From positions 1-45,835 of the forward strand of contig JALNXE010000029.1 of the NCBI GenBank assembly GCA_023230525.1: DNA of 45,835 nucleotides. The letters are read 5' to 3'. The position numbers were made by a program, and so were the translations under genes. Position 1 is the stretch's first letter. Each line of letters begins with the position of its first letter. This DNA is from Desulfobulbaceae bacterium. Its GTDB lineage: Bacteria > Desulfobacterota > Desulfobulbia > Desulfobulbales > SURF-16. Positions 33,649-41,668 of the stretch are shown here, in pieces. The notes below the pieces were generated by a model that saw nothing but the letters and a program-made list of their open reading frames with translations, did not search any database and was not told where the DNA came from.

Positions 33649-34872
33649 TTAACCGGCCTTCGGCATATACGGTTTTAATTCGAAATGTTTCTTGTAGGGA
33701 TCGATCTGCAGGTGATAGTAACGGTGCTGGGGCATGTAGATATAAGGCACCTCTTCCTGGGGGCGGAAGACGAAATCCGATAAAATCATGCGGTTCACCG
33801 CCCGGTGGCCGACAATCATGATGTTGTCATTGTAGTTCGTGAGGTAGAAGATTTTCTGCAGTCCGCGATGCACCCGTTTTTCCATGGTGGCGTAGCCCTC
33901 GCCTGAGGGGTAGACGTACCCGAATTTATTGCGGTTTCTGGCATTGGCCACATGGGGCATCTGCCGGAGGATTTCCTGGTAGGTCATCCCTTCGCAGAGT
34001 CCGGCGTGAATTTCGTTGAATTCCGGCAGGGCGATGATTGAGCAGTCTTTATGCTTTGCGGCGATGGGCGCGGCCGTCTGCAGGGTCCGCTTGTGGTTGC
34101 TGGTAAAGATGACCGGCAGAGGCACATCGGCGAAATGCTCGGCCAGGGCCCGGGCCTGGGCCAGGCCTTTTTCCGTCAGATCCGAATCCCCGCCGATGCG
34201 GTCTTCCTGGTTGAAATAGGTTTCCCCGTGGCGCACCAGAAAAAGATTTCTGACGATGCGGGTGGTAATGATATCGCGGATCCGGTCGTAATAGGGAACC
34301 ACATCGGCAATCTGCTCCTGCAGGATGCAGCCCTCAAAGGAATCGACCAGGAGTCGGTTGCGCTCCTCCTGCAATGGTTCGTAAATACTTTCGTAATGGG
34401 AAATCCGCTTGTAAAAACTGTCAAACGCCTCGGCCGGGGAAAGATGGCTGAACTCCGTTAATGAGGCTTTGTGCTCCAGGTAGGCCTCGTTGGCCTCTTC
34501 ATCCACATTGACGCATTCAATAAAAAACACCGGCAGCCCGGCAAAGGTTTCCTCAATCATCCTGCGCCGGTATCTGGTCACATTGCCGGCGTCAATAATG
34601 GCCACCTCCCCTCCCTTGCCCAAAAAGGTATGGGCCAGACCCAGGTTGATGCGGGCGCATTTTTCCCGCAGCTCCAGCCCCTTCGGGTTATGGGGGGAAA
34701 AAAAATCCGGGGAAGAGGTGTTTTCCTTGGACATCTTGCGGCGCAGCTCACCGTTATTAAATATCTCCACCCGCACATCATCATATTCAAGGGTGCGGGC
34801 GATTTTCCAGGCCATGGTGGATTTGCCCCTGGCCGGCAGGCCCACCATGGCGATTACCAGTTTCTCTTTCAT
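33649..34872 (-). CDS. 6-phosphofructo-2-kinase/fructose-2,6-bisphosphatase
   Basis: A bifunctional PFKFB-type enzyme of 407 residues, which makes and destroys fructose 2,6-bisphosphate, the eukaryotic switch between glycolysis and gluconeogenesis. The N-terminal kinase has Walker A MVGLPARGKST (residues 9-19), FNNGELRRKM, and the phosphate site VTRYRRRMI. The C-terminal histidine-phosphatase domain has FLVRHGETYFN with the catalytic His, and NEIHAGLCEGMTYQEI with the acid residue. The start at 34872 has GGGGAGG about 9 nt upstream; longer frames add a Pro/Arg-rich tail without support. Bacterial PFKFB homologues are uncommon. PckA and GlgC genes in the same window fit a carbon-storage theme. 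The protein end abuts the MITE-like element. Confidence 0.92.
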   Translation of the reverse strand: MKEKLVIAMVGLPARGKSTMAWKIARTLEYDDVRVEIFNNGELRRKMSKENTSSPDFFSPHNPKGLELREKCARINLGLAHTFLGKGGEVAIIDAGNVTRYRRRMIEETFAGLPVFFIECVNVDEEANEAYLEHKASLTEFSHLSPAEAFDSFYKRISHYESIYEPLQEERNRLLVDSFEGCILQEQIADVVPYYDRIRDIITTRIVRNLFLVRHGETYFNQEDRIGGDSDLTEKGLAQARALAEHFADVPLPVIFTSNHKRTLQTAAPIAAKHKDCSIIALPEFNEIHAGLCEGMTYQEILRQMPHVANARNRNKFGYVYPSGEGYATMEKRVHRGLQKIFYLTNYNDNIMIVGHRAVNRMILSDFVFRPQEEVPYIYMPQHRYYHLQIDPYKKHFELKPYMPKAG

Positions 34873-35677
34873 AGCCCAGCACCTCCCCTTGCCGGAAAAT
34901 TCAGGCGGCAGAGCCCTGGCTGCCTGTGCTCCTGGGCGGGGGTATGGCGGCGGACGCGTTTTCCTCTGGTCATGATTGCTCTCCCTGCTCAAGATGTCGG
35001 CGTTGTCTCTGCTTAAAGACCGTTACGAAATAACCTGGCCATGTTATTTTTTTTACAACGGCTTAACACAGTGATACCGTTTTGCTCTGTTGCTTGGCAA
35101 GAATTTAATCACTGCCGCGCCCCAACGAAATACTCATGGGGCAAAACGATAAATTCCAAAAAAAAATCTTCCGCCAGGGCAAAACATGTATTATGGAAAG
35201 CAGAGGGGGCAGAGCCTCCCGGCGGCTCTTTTCTTCCCTGACATTTTTTAAAACAAAAAATATCAATGGAATCGGACCAGCGCACAGCAATCATGATCAG
35301 CAGGCAGGCCATGGAGTTTATTGCCGCAAACGGCGGCCACGCCACCCTCTACCTGGTACCCCGTCCTGCCGCTGACGGCTGATGAATCAAAGTAAAAACC
35401 CCGGCGGTCCGCCTGGGCAAACCGGATAAAAATTCCCGGCAGGCATATCAGCGGGTTGCAGTGGCTCCCGTCATGATCTGGCAGCCCGGAGATATCGAGG
35501 CCGACCAGCAGGACGGTCTCATTGAGATAACCCTGACAAAATTTCTTTTATTCAAAAATCTGTCGATTAAGGGCGCCAGGGCGAAACTCCCCTGATCAGA
35601 AGAATCAGCGGCAACAGGCCTGGAAATTACCCCTTGGCCGGCAAGTCCCAATCGGCAGAAGAGCTCATCCGGCGCAC
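34873..35677. other. Long intergenic region with repeat core and possible gene remnant
   Basis: 805 bp with no intact gene. CCGTTACGAAATAACC at 35020-35035 matches the repeat at 8667-8686 and the arms at 44042-44094. A stop-to-stop frame at 35386-35595 (69 residues, including VAPVMIWQPGDIEADQQDG) looks protein-like but has no start codon, so it may be a degraded gene. The remainder is featureless apart from a weak hairpin near 35211. Confidence 0.45.
35211..35233 (+). terminator. Weak hairpin followed by T-rich tract
   Basis: AGAGCC (35211-35216) pairs with GGCTCT (35224-35229) and runs into TTTTC. A 6-bp stem with a short T-run is marginal for an intrinsic terminator, and no plus-strand gene ends just before it. 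Confidence 0.2.
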
Positions 35678-36985
35678 ATGAACCGAGAAAAAACACCCGA
35701 CAGGCCAGATAGCGCGGATGCCAGAACGGTGCAGTCCGCCCTGGACATCCTGGACAGCGGCAAAAAAACCAACCGCCTGGCCAGGCTCATGCCCTTTCTC
35801 GGACCGGCCTTCATTGCCAGCGTGGCCTATATCGATCCCGGCAATTTCGCCACCAACATCCAGGCCGGGGCCAAATTCGGCTACATGCTGATCTGGGTCA
35901 TCGTGGCCAGCAACCTGATGGCCATGCTGATCCAGACCATGTCCGCCAAACTCGGCATCGCCACGGGCATGAACCTGGCGGAACACTGCCGCGCCCATTT
36001 TCCGCGGCCCGTGGTCATCGGGCTGTGGATCATGATGGAACTGGTGGCCATGGCCACGGACCTGGCGGAGTTCCTGGGCGCGGCCCTGGGCTTCAACCTC
36101 CTGCTCGGCGTGCCCCTGCTGGCCGGCGCCCTTCTCACCGCCATCGCCTCCCTGGTCATTCTCGGCCTGGAGCGCTACGGATTTCGCTCCCTGGAGGCGG
36201 TGATCACCTCCATGGTCGGGGTGATCGCCCTGTGCTATCTGCTGGAGACCTTTATCGACAAACCGGATTGGCCGCAGGTTTTTTATCATTGTTTCGTGCC
36301 GCGGTTTTCCGGGGCGGAGAGCGTGCTGCTCGCCTCGGGCATCCTGGGCGCCACGGTCATGCCCCATGCCATTTTCCTCCATTCGGCACTGACCCAGGGG
36401 CGTATCGTGGTCAGGGACAGTGTCCGGCTGCGCCGGCTGTACCATTATGAAATCGCCGATGTCATCATCGCCATGGGCATCGCGAGCTTTGTCAATGCCG
36501 CCATGCTGATCATGGCCGCGTCAACCTTTTACAAAACCGGGCTCACCCACATCGCCACCATCGAAGAGGCCTACCGCACCCTGGAACCCCTGCTGGGCAA
36601 TGCGGCAAAATGGTTTTTCGGCCTTTCCCTGCTGGTTGCCGGGCTTTCCTCATCAACGGTGGGCACCAGCGCCGGCCAGGTGATCATGCAGGGTTTCCTC
36701 CAGCGGCACATCCCGGTCTGGATACGGCGCCTGGTCACCATGGCCCCGTCCATCCTGGTTATCGGCGCAGGCCTGGACCCCACCCGCACCCTGGTCATGA
36801 GCCAGGTGGTGCTGAGTTTCGGCCTGCCCTTTGCCATCGTGCCCCTGGTGATGTTCACCCGGCGCAGGGATATCATGGGTGAGCTGGTGAACCGGGCGAT
36901 GACCACCGTTTTCGCGGCCATTATCGCGGCGATCATTATTGCGCTCAACGTCTACCTTTTATATCAAACACTATTTGCGGGGTGA
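35678..36985 (+). CDS. mntH: NRAMP family divalent metal transporter
   Basis: A proton-coupled Mn(II)/Fe(II) importer of the NRAMP family, 435 residues with about 11 membrane helices. Helix 1 carries the metal-binding motif DPGNFATNIQAG (about residues 53-64) and helix 6 carries ATVMPHAIFLHSA, both with the liganding residues intact. It has a longer than usual polar N-terminus (about 35 residues). The stop TGA (36983-36985) is 4 nt before the UspA gene, so the two form an operon, suggesting a link between metal uptake and stress. The start ATG lacks a clear Shine-Dalgarno. Confidence 0.92.
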   Translation: MNREKTPDRPDSADARTVQSALDILDSGKKTNRLARLMPFLGPAFIASVAYIDPGNFATNIQAGAKFGYMLIWVIVASNLMAMLIQTMSAKLGIATGMNLAEHCRAHFPRPVVIGLWIMMELVAMATDLAEFLGAALGFNLLLGVPLLAGALLTAIASLVILGLERYGFRSLEAVITSMVGVIALCYLLETFIDKPDWPQVFYHCFVPRFSGAESVLLASGILGATVMPHAIFLHSALTQGRIVVRDSVRLRRLYHYEIADVIIAMGIASFVNAAMLIMAASTFYKTGLTHIATIEEAYRTLEPLLGNAAKWFFGLSLLVAGLSSSTVGTSAGQVIMQGFLQRHIPVWIRRLVTMAPSILVIGAGLDPTRTLVMSQVVLSFGLPFAIVPLVMFTRRRDIMGELVNRAMTTVFAAIIAAIIIALNVYLLYQTLFAG

Positions 36986-36989
36986 CGGC

Positions 36990-37910
36990 ATGTTCAAGCA
37001 TATCCTTGTCCCATTGGACGGTTCCCCTTTGGCCGAAGCAGCCCTGCCGGCAGCACGGTTTCTGGCCGATAAACTGCAGGCCATGGTCACCCTGCTCCAT
37101 GTCATTGAAAAAGACGCCCCAAAGGAAGTGCACGGCCAGCCCCATCTGAGCAACAGCGGGCAGGCGAAAGAGTATCTGTGCGCCATACGCCGGGAAATAT
37201 TTGCCGGAAACGACCGGGTGAAGTGCCATGTCCATGAAACCGCGGTCAAGGATGTGGCGGCAAGCATTGTCTCCCACCACCGCGAATTCGATCATGATCT
37301 GATCGTCATGTGTTCCCATGGCCGGGGCCGCGCCCTGCATCTCATCCTGGGCAGCATTGCCCAGAAGGTGATTGCCATGGGCTCCATCCCGGTTCTCATC
37401 ACCCATCCTGATGAGAAAAATAATGCCCCGGCCTTTGCCTGCAGCGCCATCCTGGTGCCGCTGGACGGGGATGCGGATCATGAAATGGCGCTGCCGGTTG
37501 CCGCCGGGCTGGCCCGGGCCTGCGGCGCCATCCTCCGCCTGGTGCAGGTGGTCCCGGACTTTAACTCTCTCTCCGGGCCAAAGACGGTAACCAGCAGATT
37601 CCTGCCCGCCACCACCACGAAAATGCTGGAGATAGCCGCCCAGGATGGCGCGCTGTATCTGCGCGAGATAGAGGACCGGCTGGCCAGTCAGGGCATCCCG
37701 GCAAGCAGCCATGTGCTGCGGGGAGATCCGGCCGGTGTCATCGCCGCCATCCCGGGGCAATCCCCCCTCGATCTCATTGTGCTGGCCACCCATGGAAAAT
37801 CGGGAATGAAGGGCTTCTGGGCCGGCAGCGTCGCCCATAAGGTCTGCAGTCAGAGCAAAACCCCGCTGCTGCTGGTCCCGGCAGCAGGAACGGCAGAAAC
37901 AGAAAGTTGA
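36990..37910 (+). CDS. Tandem universal stress protein (UspA)
   Basis: A 306-residue protein with two UspA domains. The first begins HILVPLDGSPLAEAALPAA and ends with the ATP-binding pattern CSHGRGRALHLILGSIAQKV. The second begins AILVPLDGDADHEMALPVA and ends ATHGKSGMKGFWAGSVAHKV. The G-x2-G-x9-G(S/T) pattern is recognisable in both, so nucleotide binding is plausible. The start at 36990 is preferred over an upstream frame that overlaps mntH; GGGGTGAC lies just before it. UspA proteins next to transporters often modulate them; that is inference here. Confidence 0.92.
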   Translation: MFKHILVPLDGSPLAEAALPAARFLADKLQAMVTLLHVIEKDAPKEVHGQPHLSNSGQAKEYLCAIRREIFAGNDRVKCHVHETAVKDVAASIVSHHREFDHDLIVMCSHGRGRALHLILGSIAQKVIAMGSIPVLITHPDEKNNAPAFACSAILVPLDGDADHEMALPVAAGLARACGAILRLVQVVPDFNSLSGPKTVTSRFLPATTTKMLEIAAQDGALYLREIEDRLASQGIPASSHVLRGDPAGVIAAIPGQSPLDLIVLATHGKSGMKGFWAGSVAHKVCSQSKTPLLLVPAAGTAETES

Positions 37911-37958
37911 TCAGGCCAAAACAAAACGATTAAAAAAACCAGCACCCCCCTTAAACAG

Positions 37959-38177
37959 ATGAAAAAGACCTGCGATATCTGCAACGGTTCAGGCCAATTA
38001 AGCTCTTTCAAGGGAGTCAGCAGATTCCTGCTCTCCTGGGAAGAGTGCCCGCAGTGCGCGGGCCTGGGATACCTTATTATCACCAGCGGTGATGCCGGTG
38101 GCGACGCCCCGCCAGGAAACACGGGCCAGGACGGCAACGGCAAAACAAACAAGAACCGCCGGGGAGACAGGAGTTGA
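37959..38177 (+). CDS. Small DnaJ-type zinc-knuckle protein
   Basis: A 72-residue protein with CDICNGSG near the N-terminus and CPQCAGLG at about residues 28-35. These are two CxxCxGxG knuckles as in the DnaJ cysteine-rich domain, enough to bind one zinc ion. The C-terminal third is a Gly/Asn/Asp-rich tail. The 3' end overlaps the start of the truncated phosphatase gene. Function unknown; it may have been translationally coupled to the phosphatase. Confidence 0.6.
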   Translation: MKKTCDICNGSGQLSSFKGVSRFLLSWEECPQCAGLGYLIITSGDAGGDAPPGNTGQDGNGKTNKNRRGDRS

Positions 38178-38356
38178 GCAGGCCGGAAGATTTACCGGGC
38201 GGAGCGGTTTCGCCTCTGAGGCGGCGCAGAAATTGCGGAATTTTCCTCAGTGTCCTCACCCTGCTGCTGGTTCTGGCCTTTGCAGGCTGCGCGCCGCCAC
38301 CTCGGCCAACCAACGGCAGCTCCCCGGCCAGAAACATCATCCTCTTTATCGGTGAT
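38174..38356 (+). pseudogene. Truncated alkaline phosphatase lipoprotein
   Basis: From TTG 38174 the frame encodes a lipoprotein signal (GIFLSVLTLLLVLAFAGC, lipobox AFAGC) and then ARNIILFIGD. This is the opening of the alkaline phosphatase (PhoA) domain, with the first metal-binding aspartate as residue 61. The next expected glycine-rich residues are replaced by translation of the MITE-like element that begins at about 38357. No further phosphatase sequence is seen before yciH 290 bp later. The gene is therefore a 5' remnant with about 400 codons deleted. GGGGAG lies 7 nt before the TTG. Confidence 0.65.
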
Positions 38357-38483
38357 GATGGCTTCGCAAAAGCCTTTTTGTCACCACGGAGCACACCGAG
38401 ATCACAGAGAAATATTTTTTGTTACAGTAGTTTGCTCTGTGGACTCTGTGCTCTCCGTGGTAAATTTTTAGTTTTTATGAATC
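38357..38483. repeat. MITE-like nested inverted repeat, copy 2
   Basis: Diverged copy of the 8528-8662 element. The inner arms ACCACGGAGCACAC (38383-38396) and CTCTGTGGACTCTGTGCTCT (from 38435) ending CCGTGGT match it closely. The outer arms (GATGGCTTCGCAAAA and TTTTTATGAATCC) are weaker. It sits exactly where the alkaline phosphatase frame loses homology. Confidence 0.7.
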
Positions 38484-38565
38484 CAGCAATTTTACCCACA
38501 AGGAAAATCATGCTGTGCTTGCTCGGAAAGGAGTGAAAAAAATTATCATTTTCCGCAACTTGCCG

Positions 38566-38595
38566 TTACATCCCTTTGGCAAACAATGTTATGAT
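38566..38595 (+). promoter_or_regulatory. Candidate promoter for yciH
   Basis: TATGAT at 38590-38595 is a good -10 element. TTACAT at 38566-38571 is a poor -35 at 18-bp spacing. The start codon is 55 bp downstream. Confidence 0.3.
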
Positions 38596-38650
38596 GATGC
38601 GGTGATGACAGATTTGCGTTGCGAATTCAACTTTCCGGGCAGGGCCAGCC

Positions 38651-39013
38651 ATGCAGAAAAAAAATGACAGCCGCGGCGCCGTCTATTCCACCGAGCACGG
38701 CCGCATGTGCCCGGACTGCGGCCATCCGGCCGCGGCCTGCACCTGCCGGCGGGTGAAAAGCACCCCAAAAAAAGACGGCATCGTGCGGGTGGGATGGGAA
38801 ACCAAGGGCCGCAAGGGCAAAGGCGTGACGCTTGTCAGCGGCATACCGCTGGAGGCGGACGGGCTGCGCCGGCTGGCCAGCCAGCTCAAACAGCAATGCG
38901 GCAGCGGCGGCACGGTGAAGGAAACAATTATTGAAATTCAGGGCGACCATCGCAACATCGTGATGGAAGAGCTTAAAAAACAAGGTTATAATGTCAAACG
39001 CGCGGGTGGTTAG
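38651..39013 (+). CDS. yciH: SUI1/YciH family translation factor
   Basis: A 120-residue SUI1-domain protein, bacterial homologue of eIF1. YciH is described as an inhibitor of translation initiation in stress. An N-terminal zinc-like motif CPDCGHPAAACTC (residues 20-32) precedes the SUI1 domain: VRVGWETKGRKGKGVTLVSG, LKQQCGSGGTVKE and IEIQGDHRNIVMEELKKQGY. The start at 38651 has AGGG 6 nt upstream. It stands alone between the phosphatase remnant and pckA. Confidence 0.92.
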   Translation: MQKKNDSRGAVYSTEHGRMCPDCGHPAAACTCRRVKSTPKKDGIVRVGWETKGRKGKGVTLVSGIPLEADGLRRLASQLKQQCGSGGTVKETIIEIQGDHRNIVMEELKKQGYNVKRAGG

Positions 39014-39095
39014 CCGCTGATCTCAGCTATACGGATCAGCTTTTTCCATGGGGAAATTTGAAACATCAAGACAATCCTTACTCTGGAGTTTGTTC

Positions 39096-40700
39096 ATGCA
39101 AGAGAAAAAGTGTAGCAATTTCACCAACTACGGCCTGGAAAACCACGGTCTGACCAATCTCAACGAAATCTTCTGGAACCTGCCGACCGCCAGTCTTTAT
39201 GAAAAAATCCTGATCCGGGGCGAAGGACGTCTCTCCCACCTGGGTCCCATCGTGGTGCGCACCGGCCATCATACCGGGCGCTCGGCCAAGGACAAATTCA
39301 TCGTCGAGGAGGCATCCACCAAAAAGGATATCTGGTGGGGCGCCAATAATCCCCCCATTTCCAAGGCCTATTTTGACCAGCTCCATGAACGCATGGCCAT
39401 GCATCTGCAGACCCAGGATCTCTATGTGCAGGACTGTTATGCCGGGGCGGACCCGGAACACCGCCTGCCGGTCCGCATTATCACCCAGTACGCCTGGCAC
39501 AGCCTGTTTGCCCGCAACATGTTTATCCAGCCCAATGATGAGGATCTGAAAAAACATATCCCCCAGTTCACGGTGATCAATGCCCCGCATTTCCACTCCT
39601 CGCCGGCCCTGGACGGGACAAAATCCGAGACCTTCATCCTGCTCAATTTCAAGAAAAAACTGATTCTGATCGGCGGCACCAGCTATGCCGGAGAGATCAA
39701 GAAATCGATTTTCACGGTCATGAACTTCCTCATGCCCAAGAAAGGCGTGCTGCCCATGCACTGCTCGGCCAATATCAGCGCCAGCGGCGATACCGCCCTG
39801 TTTTTCGGCCTGAGCGGCACCGGCAAAACGACTTTATCGGCGGATGCGTCACGCACCCTGATCGGCGATGACGAGCACGGCTGGAGCGACAACGGCATCT
39901 TCAACTTTGAAGGCGGCTGCTATGCCAAGCTGATCCGCCTCTCCCCGGAGGCCGAGCCGGAGATCTATTCCACCACCAAACGCTTCGGCACGATTCTGGA
40001 AAATGTCTGCCTGGATTCCTGCACCCGCAGGGTTGATCTGGACGACGAATCCTTCACGGAAAACACCAGGGGCTCCTACCATATCTCCGCCATTCCCAAT
40101 GCCAGCCGGAAGGGCGTCTGCGGACACCCCAAAACCATCATCTTTCTTTCCGCCGATGCCTTCGGCGTGCTGCCGCCCATCGCCAGACTGAGCAAAGAGC
40201 AGGCCATGTATCACTTCATCTCCGGCTATACCGCCCGGGTGGCCGGCACCGAACGCGGGGTCACCGAACCGTCGCCGGTATTCAGCGCCTGTTACGGGGC
40301 GCCGTTCATGCCCATGCACCCCATGCGCTATGCGGAGCTGCTGGGCAGGAAACTCGATCTCCACGGCACCCGGGTCTGGCTCATCAACACCGGCTGGACC
40401 GGAGGCCCGTCCGGGGTCGGCTCACGCATGACCATTAGCCATACACGGGCCATGGTCAACGCCGCACTCGATGGCAGACTCGATAACGTGCCCACCAGCA
40501 AAGAACCATTCTTCGGCCTGCATATCCCGGCCCACTGCCCGGACGTGCCCGATGCGGTGCTGAACCCCGCCAACACCTGGCCCGATCCCGAGGCATACAA
40601 GGCCCAGGCCCGGAAGCTGGCCGGCCTGTTCGCCAAGAACTTCGAGCAGTTTGCCGGCCAGACCAGCGAGGAAATCCGCCAGGCTGGCCCCTCCATCTGA
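39096..40700 (+). CDS. pckA: Phosphoenolpyruvate carboxykinase (ATP)
   Basis: Converts oxaloacetate and ATP to phosphoenolpyruvate, the entry step of gluconeogenesis. Its 534 residues match the family (about 540). The P-loop is GLSGTGKT (residues 238-245), the kinase-2 motif is LIGDDEHGWSD, and substrate and metal motifs are VVRTGHHTGRSAKDKF, YAGEIKKSIFT, MHCSANIS and NTGWTGGPSGVGSRM. The start at 39096 is preferred over 39048 because TGGAG lies about 7 nt upstream and the protein then begins at the conserved NFTNYGLENHGL region. Confidence 0.96.
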   Translation: MQEKKCSNFTNYGLENHGLTNLNEIFWNLPTASLYEKILIRGEGRLSHLGPIVVRTGHHTGRSAKDKFIVEEASTKKDIWWGANNPPISKAYFDQLHERMAMHLQTQDLYVQDCYAGADPEHRLPVRIITQYAWHSLFARNMFIQPNDEDLKKHIPQFTVINAPHFHSSPALDGTKSETFILLNFKKKLILIGGTSYAGEIKKSIFTVMNFLMPKKGVLPMHCSANISASGDTALFFGLSGTGKTTLSADASRTLIGDDEHGWSDNGIFNFEGGCYAKLIRLSPEAEPEIYSTTKRFGTILENVCLDSCTRRVDLDDESFTENTRGSYHISAIPNASRKGVCGHPKTIIFLSADAFGVLPPIARLSKEQAMYHFISGYTARVAGTERGVTEPSPVFSACYGAPFMPMHPMRYAELLGRKLDLHGTRVWLINTGWTGGPSGVGSRMTISHTRAMVNAALDGRLDNVPTSKEPFFGLHIPAHCPDVPDAVLNPANTWPDPEAYKAQARKLAGLFAKNFEQFAGQTSEEIRQAGPSI

Positions 40701-40890
40701 CAGCGCAGAGGATCGTATGAGTGATATGGGGAAAAATCCGGCACCCGGCAAAGGCTGACCTCCGGCAGACGGCGCGGGCAGTTGCCGGCTCAACCCTGAG
40801 AGGGATCTCGTCTCCTTTCCGCTGCCTGCTGCGGGACTCAAGCAGGCACCGGCAGCCCAGGCCGGCAATGGCAGCCTGTCCGCTGTTGAC

Positions 40891-41622
40891 ATGCAAAAAA
40901 TCAGAGAGGCGATCCGGGCGAAATATGTTGAGGTGGCCCGCTCGCCAATGGGCAGATTTCTCTACCCCATTGGCCGGGAGGGGGCGCAAAAGCTGGGGTA
41001 TGATAAGTCGATCCTTGACCGGGCCCCGGAGCAACTCCTGCAATCCTTCTGCGGGGTGGGCAATCCCTTCTCCCTGGGCCGCATCGCCCCCGGCCAGCGG
41101 GTGCTGGATTTCGGCTGCGGGGCAGGCTTTGACCTGTTTGTTGCAGGCAATGCAGCCGGCCCGGGCGGGCTGGTCTGCGGCATCGATCTGACGGAAGATA
41201 TGGCGGCCCGGGCCACGGACAATCTCCGGCAAACCGGTCTGACAAACTGGGAGATCCGCCAGGTTGATGCGGAAGACATCCCTTATGGCAATGATTTCTT
41301 TGACGTGGTCATCTCCAACGGGGTGATCAACCTCTCCCCCGGCAAGCGGCAATGTTTTGCGGAAATATACCGGGTGCTCAAACCAGGGGGGAAATTGCAC
41401 TTTGCCGACCTTATCCTGGAAAAGGATCTGCCGCCCCACCTGACCGGCAGCCCTGAGGCTTGGTCCCAATGAATAGGGGGCGCTGTCCCGGTCCGGGAAC
41501 AGTTACGGTTGATGGCGGAGGCGGGTTTTACCGCGGTCAGGTGCGCCGGCATGACCGGTTTCCGCACCTCACCCTACACGGTGGGGGCGTTGTTCACCGC
41601 TGCCAAAGCCAGGGGGAGGTAA
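40891..41622 (+). CDS. SAM methyltransferase, probable selenoprotein (in-frame UGA)
   Basis: An ArsM/UbiE-like methyltransferase read as 243 residues with Sec at position 194, encoded by TGA 41470-41472. Residues 1-193 contain VRVKY-like helix AIRAKYVEVA, SAM motif I VLDFGCGAGFDLF, the acidic loop GIDLTEDMAARATDNL, VDAEDIPYGNDFFDVVISNG and RVLKPGGKLHFADLIL. After the TGA the same frame continues IGGAVPVREQLRLMAEAGFT to TAA 41622, which is the family's normal C-terminus. In ArsM the CxxGA cysteine sits at the TGA position. The other two ArsM cysteines are not kept: the GCGNP cysteine is Val (C54 lies two residues earlier), and the SNCVINL cysteine is G144. Arsenite is therefore not a secure substrate. 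An upstream ATG (40717) has a good Shine-Dalgarno but an in-frame TGA at 40756. Confidence 0.75.
41483..41502 (+). promoter_or_regulatory. Candidate bacterial SECIS hairpin
   Basis: CTGTCCCGGTCCGGGAACAG follows the TGA by 10 nt. CTGT pairs with ACAG, CCC(G) with (C)GGG, one A is bulged, and the apical sequence is GGTC. In E. coli fdhF the apical GGUC begins 18 nt after the UGA; here it begins 17 nt after. This geometry suits SelB binding and supports decoding of the TGA as selenocysteine. Confidence 0.65.
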
Positions 41623-41668
41623 TCCTGTGACCAATTATGCCACGCCCATTTTCCGGAAGGAGAGTTTC

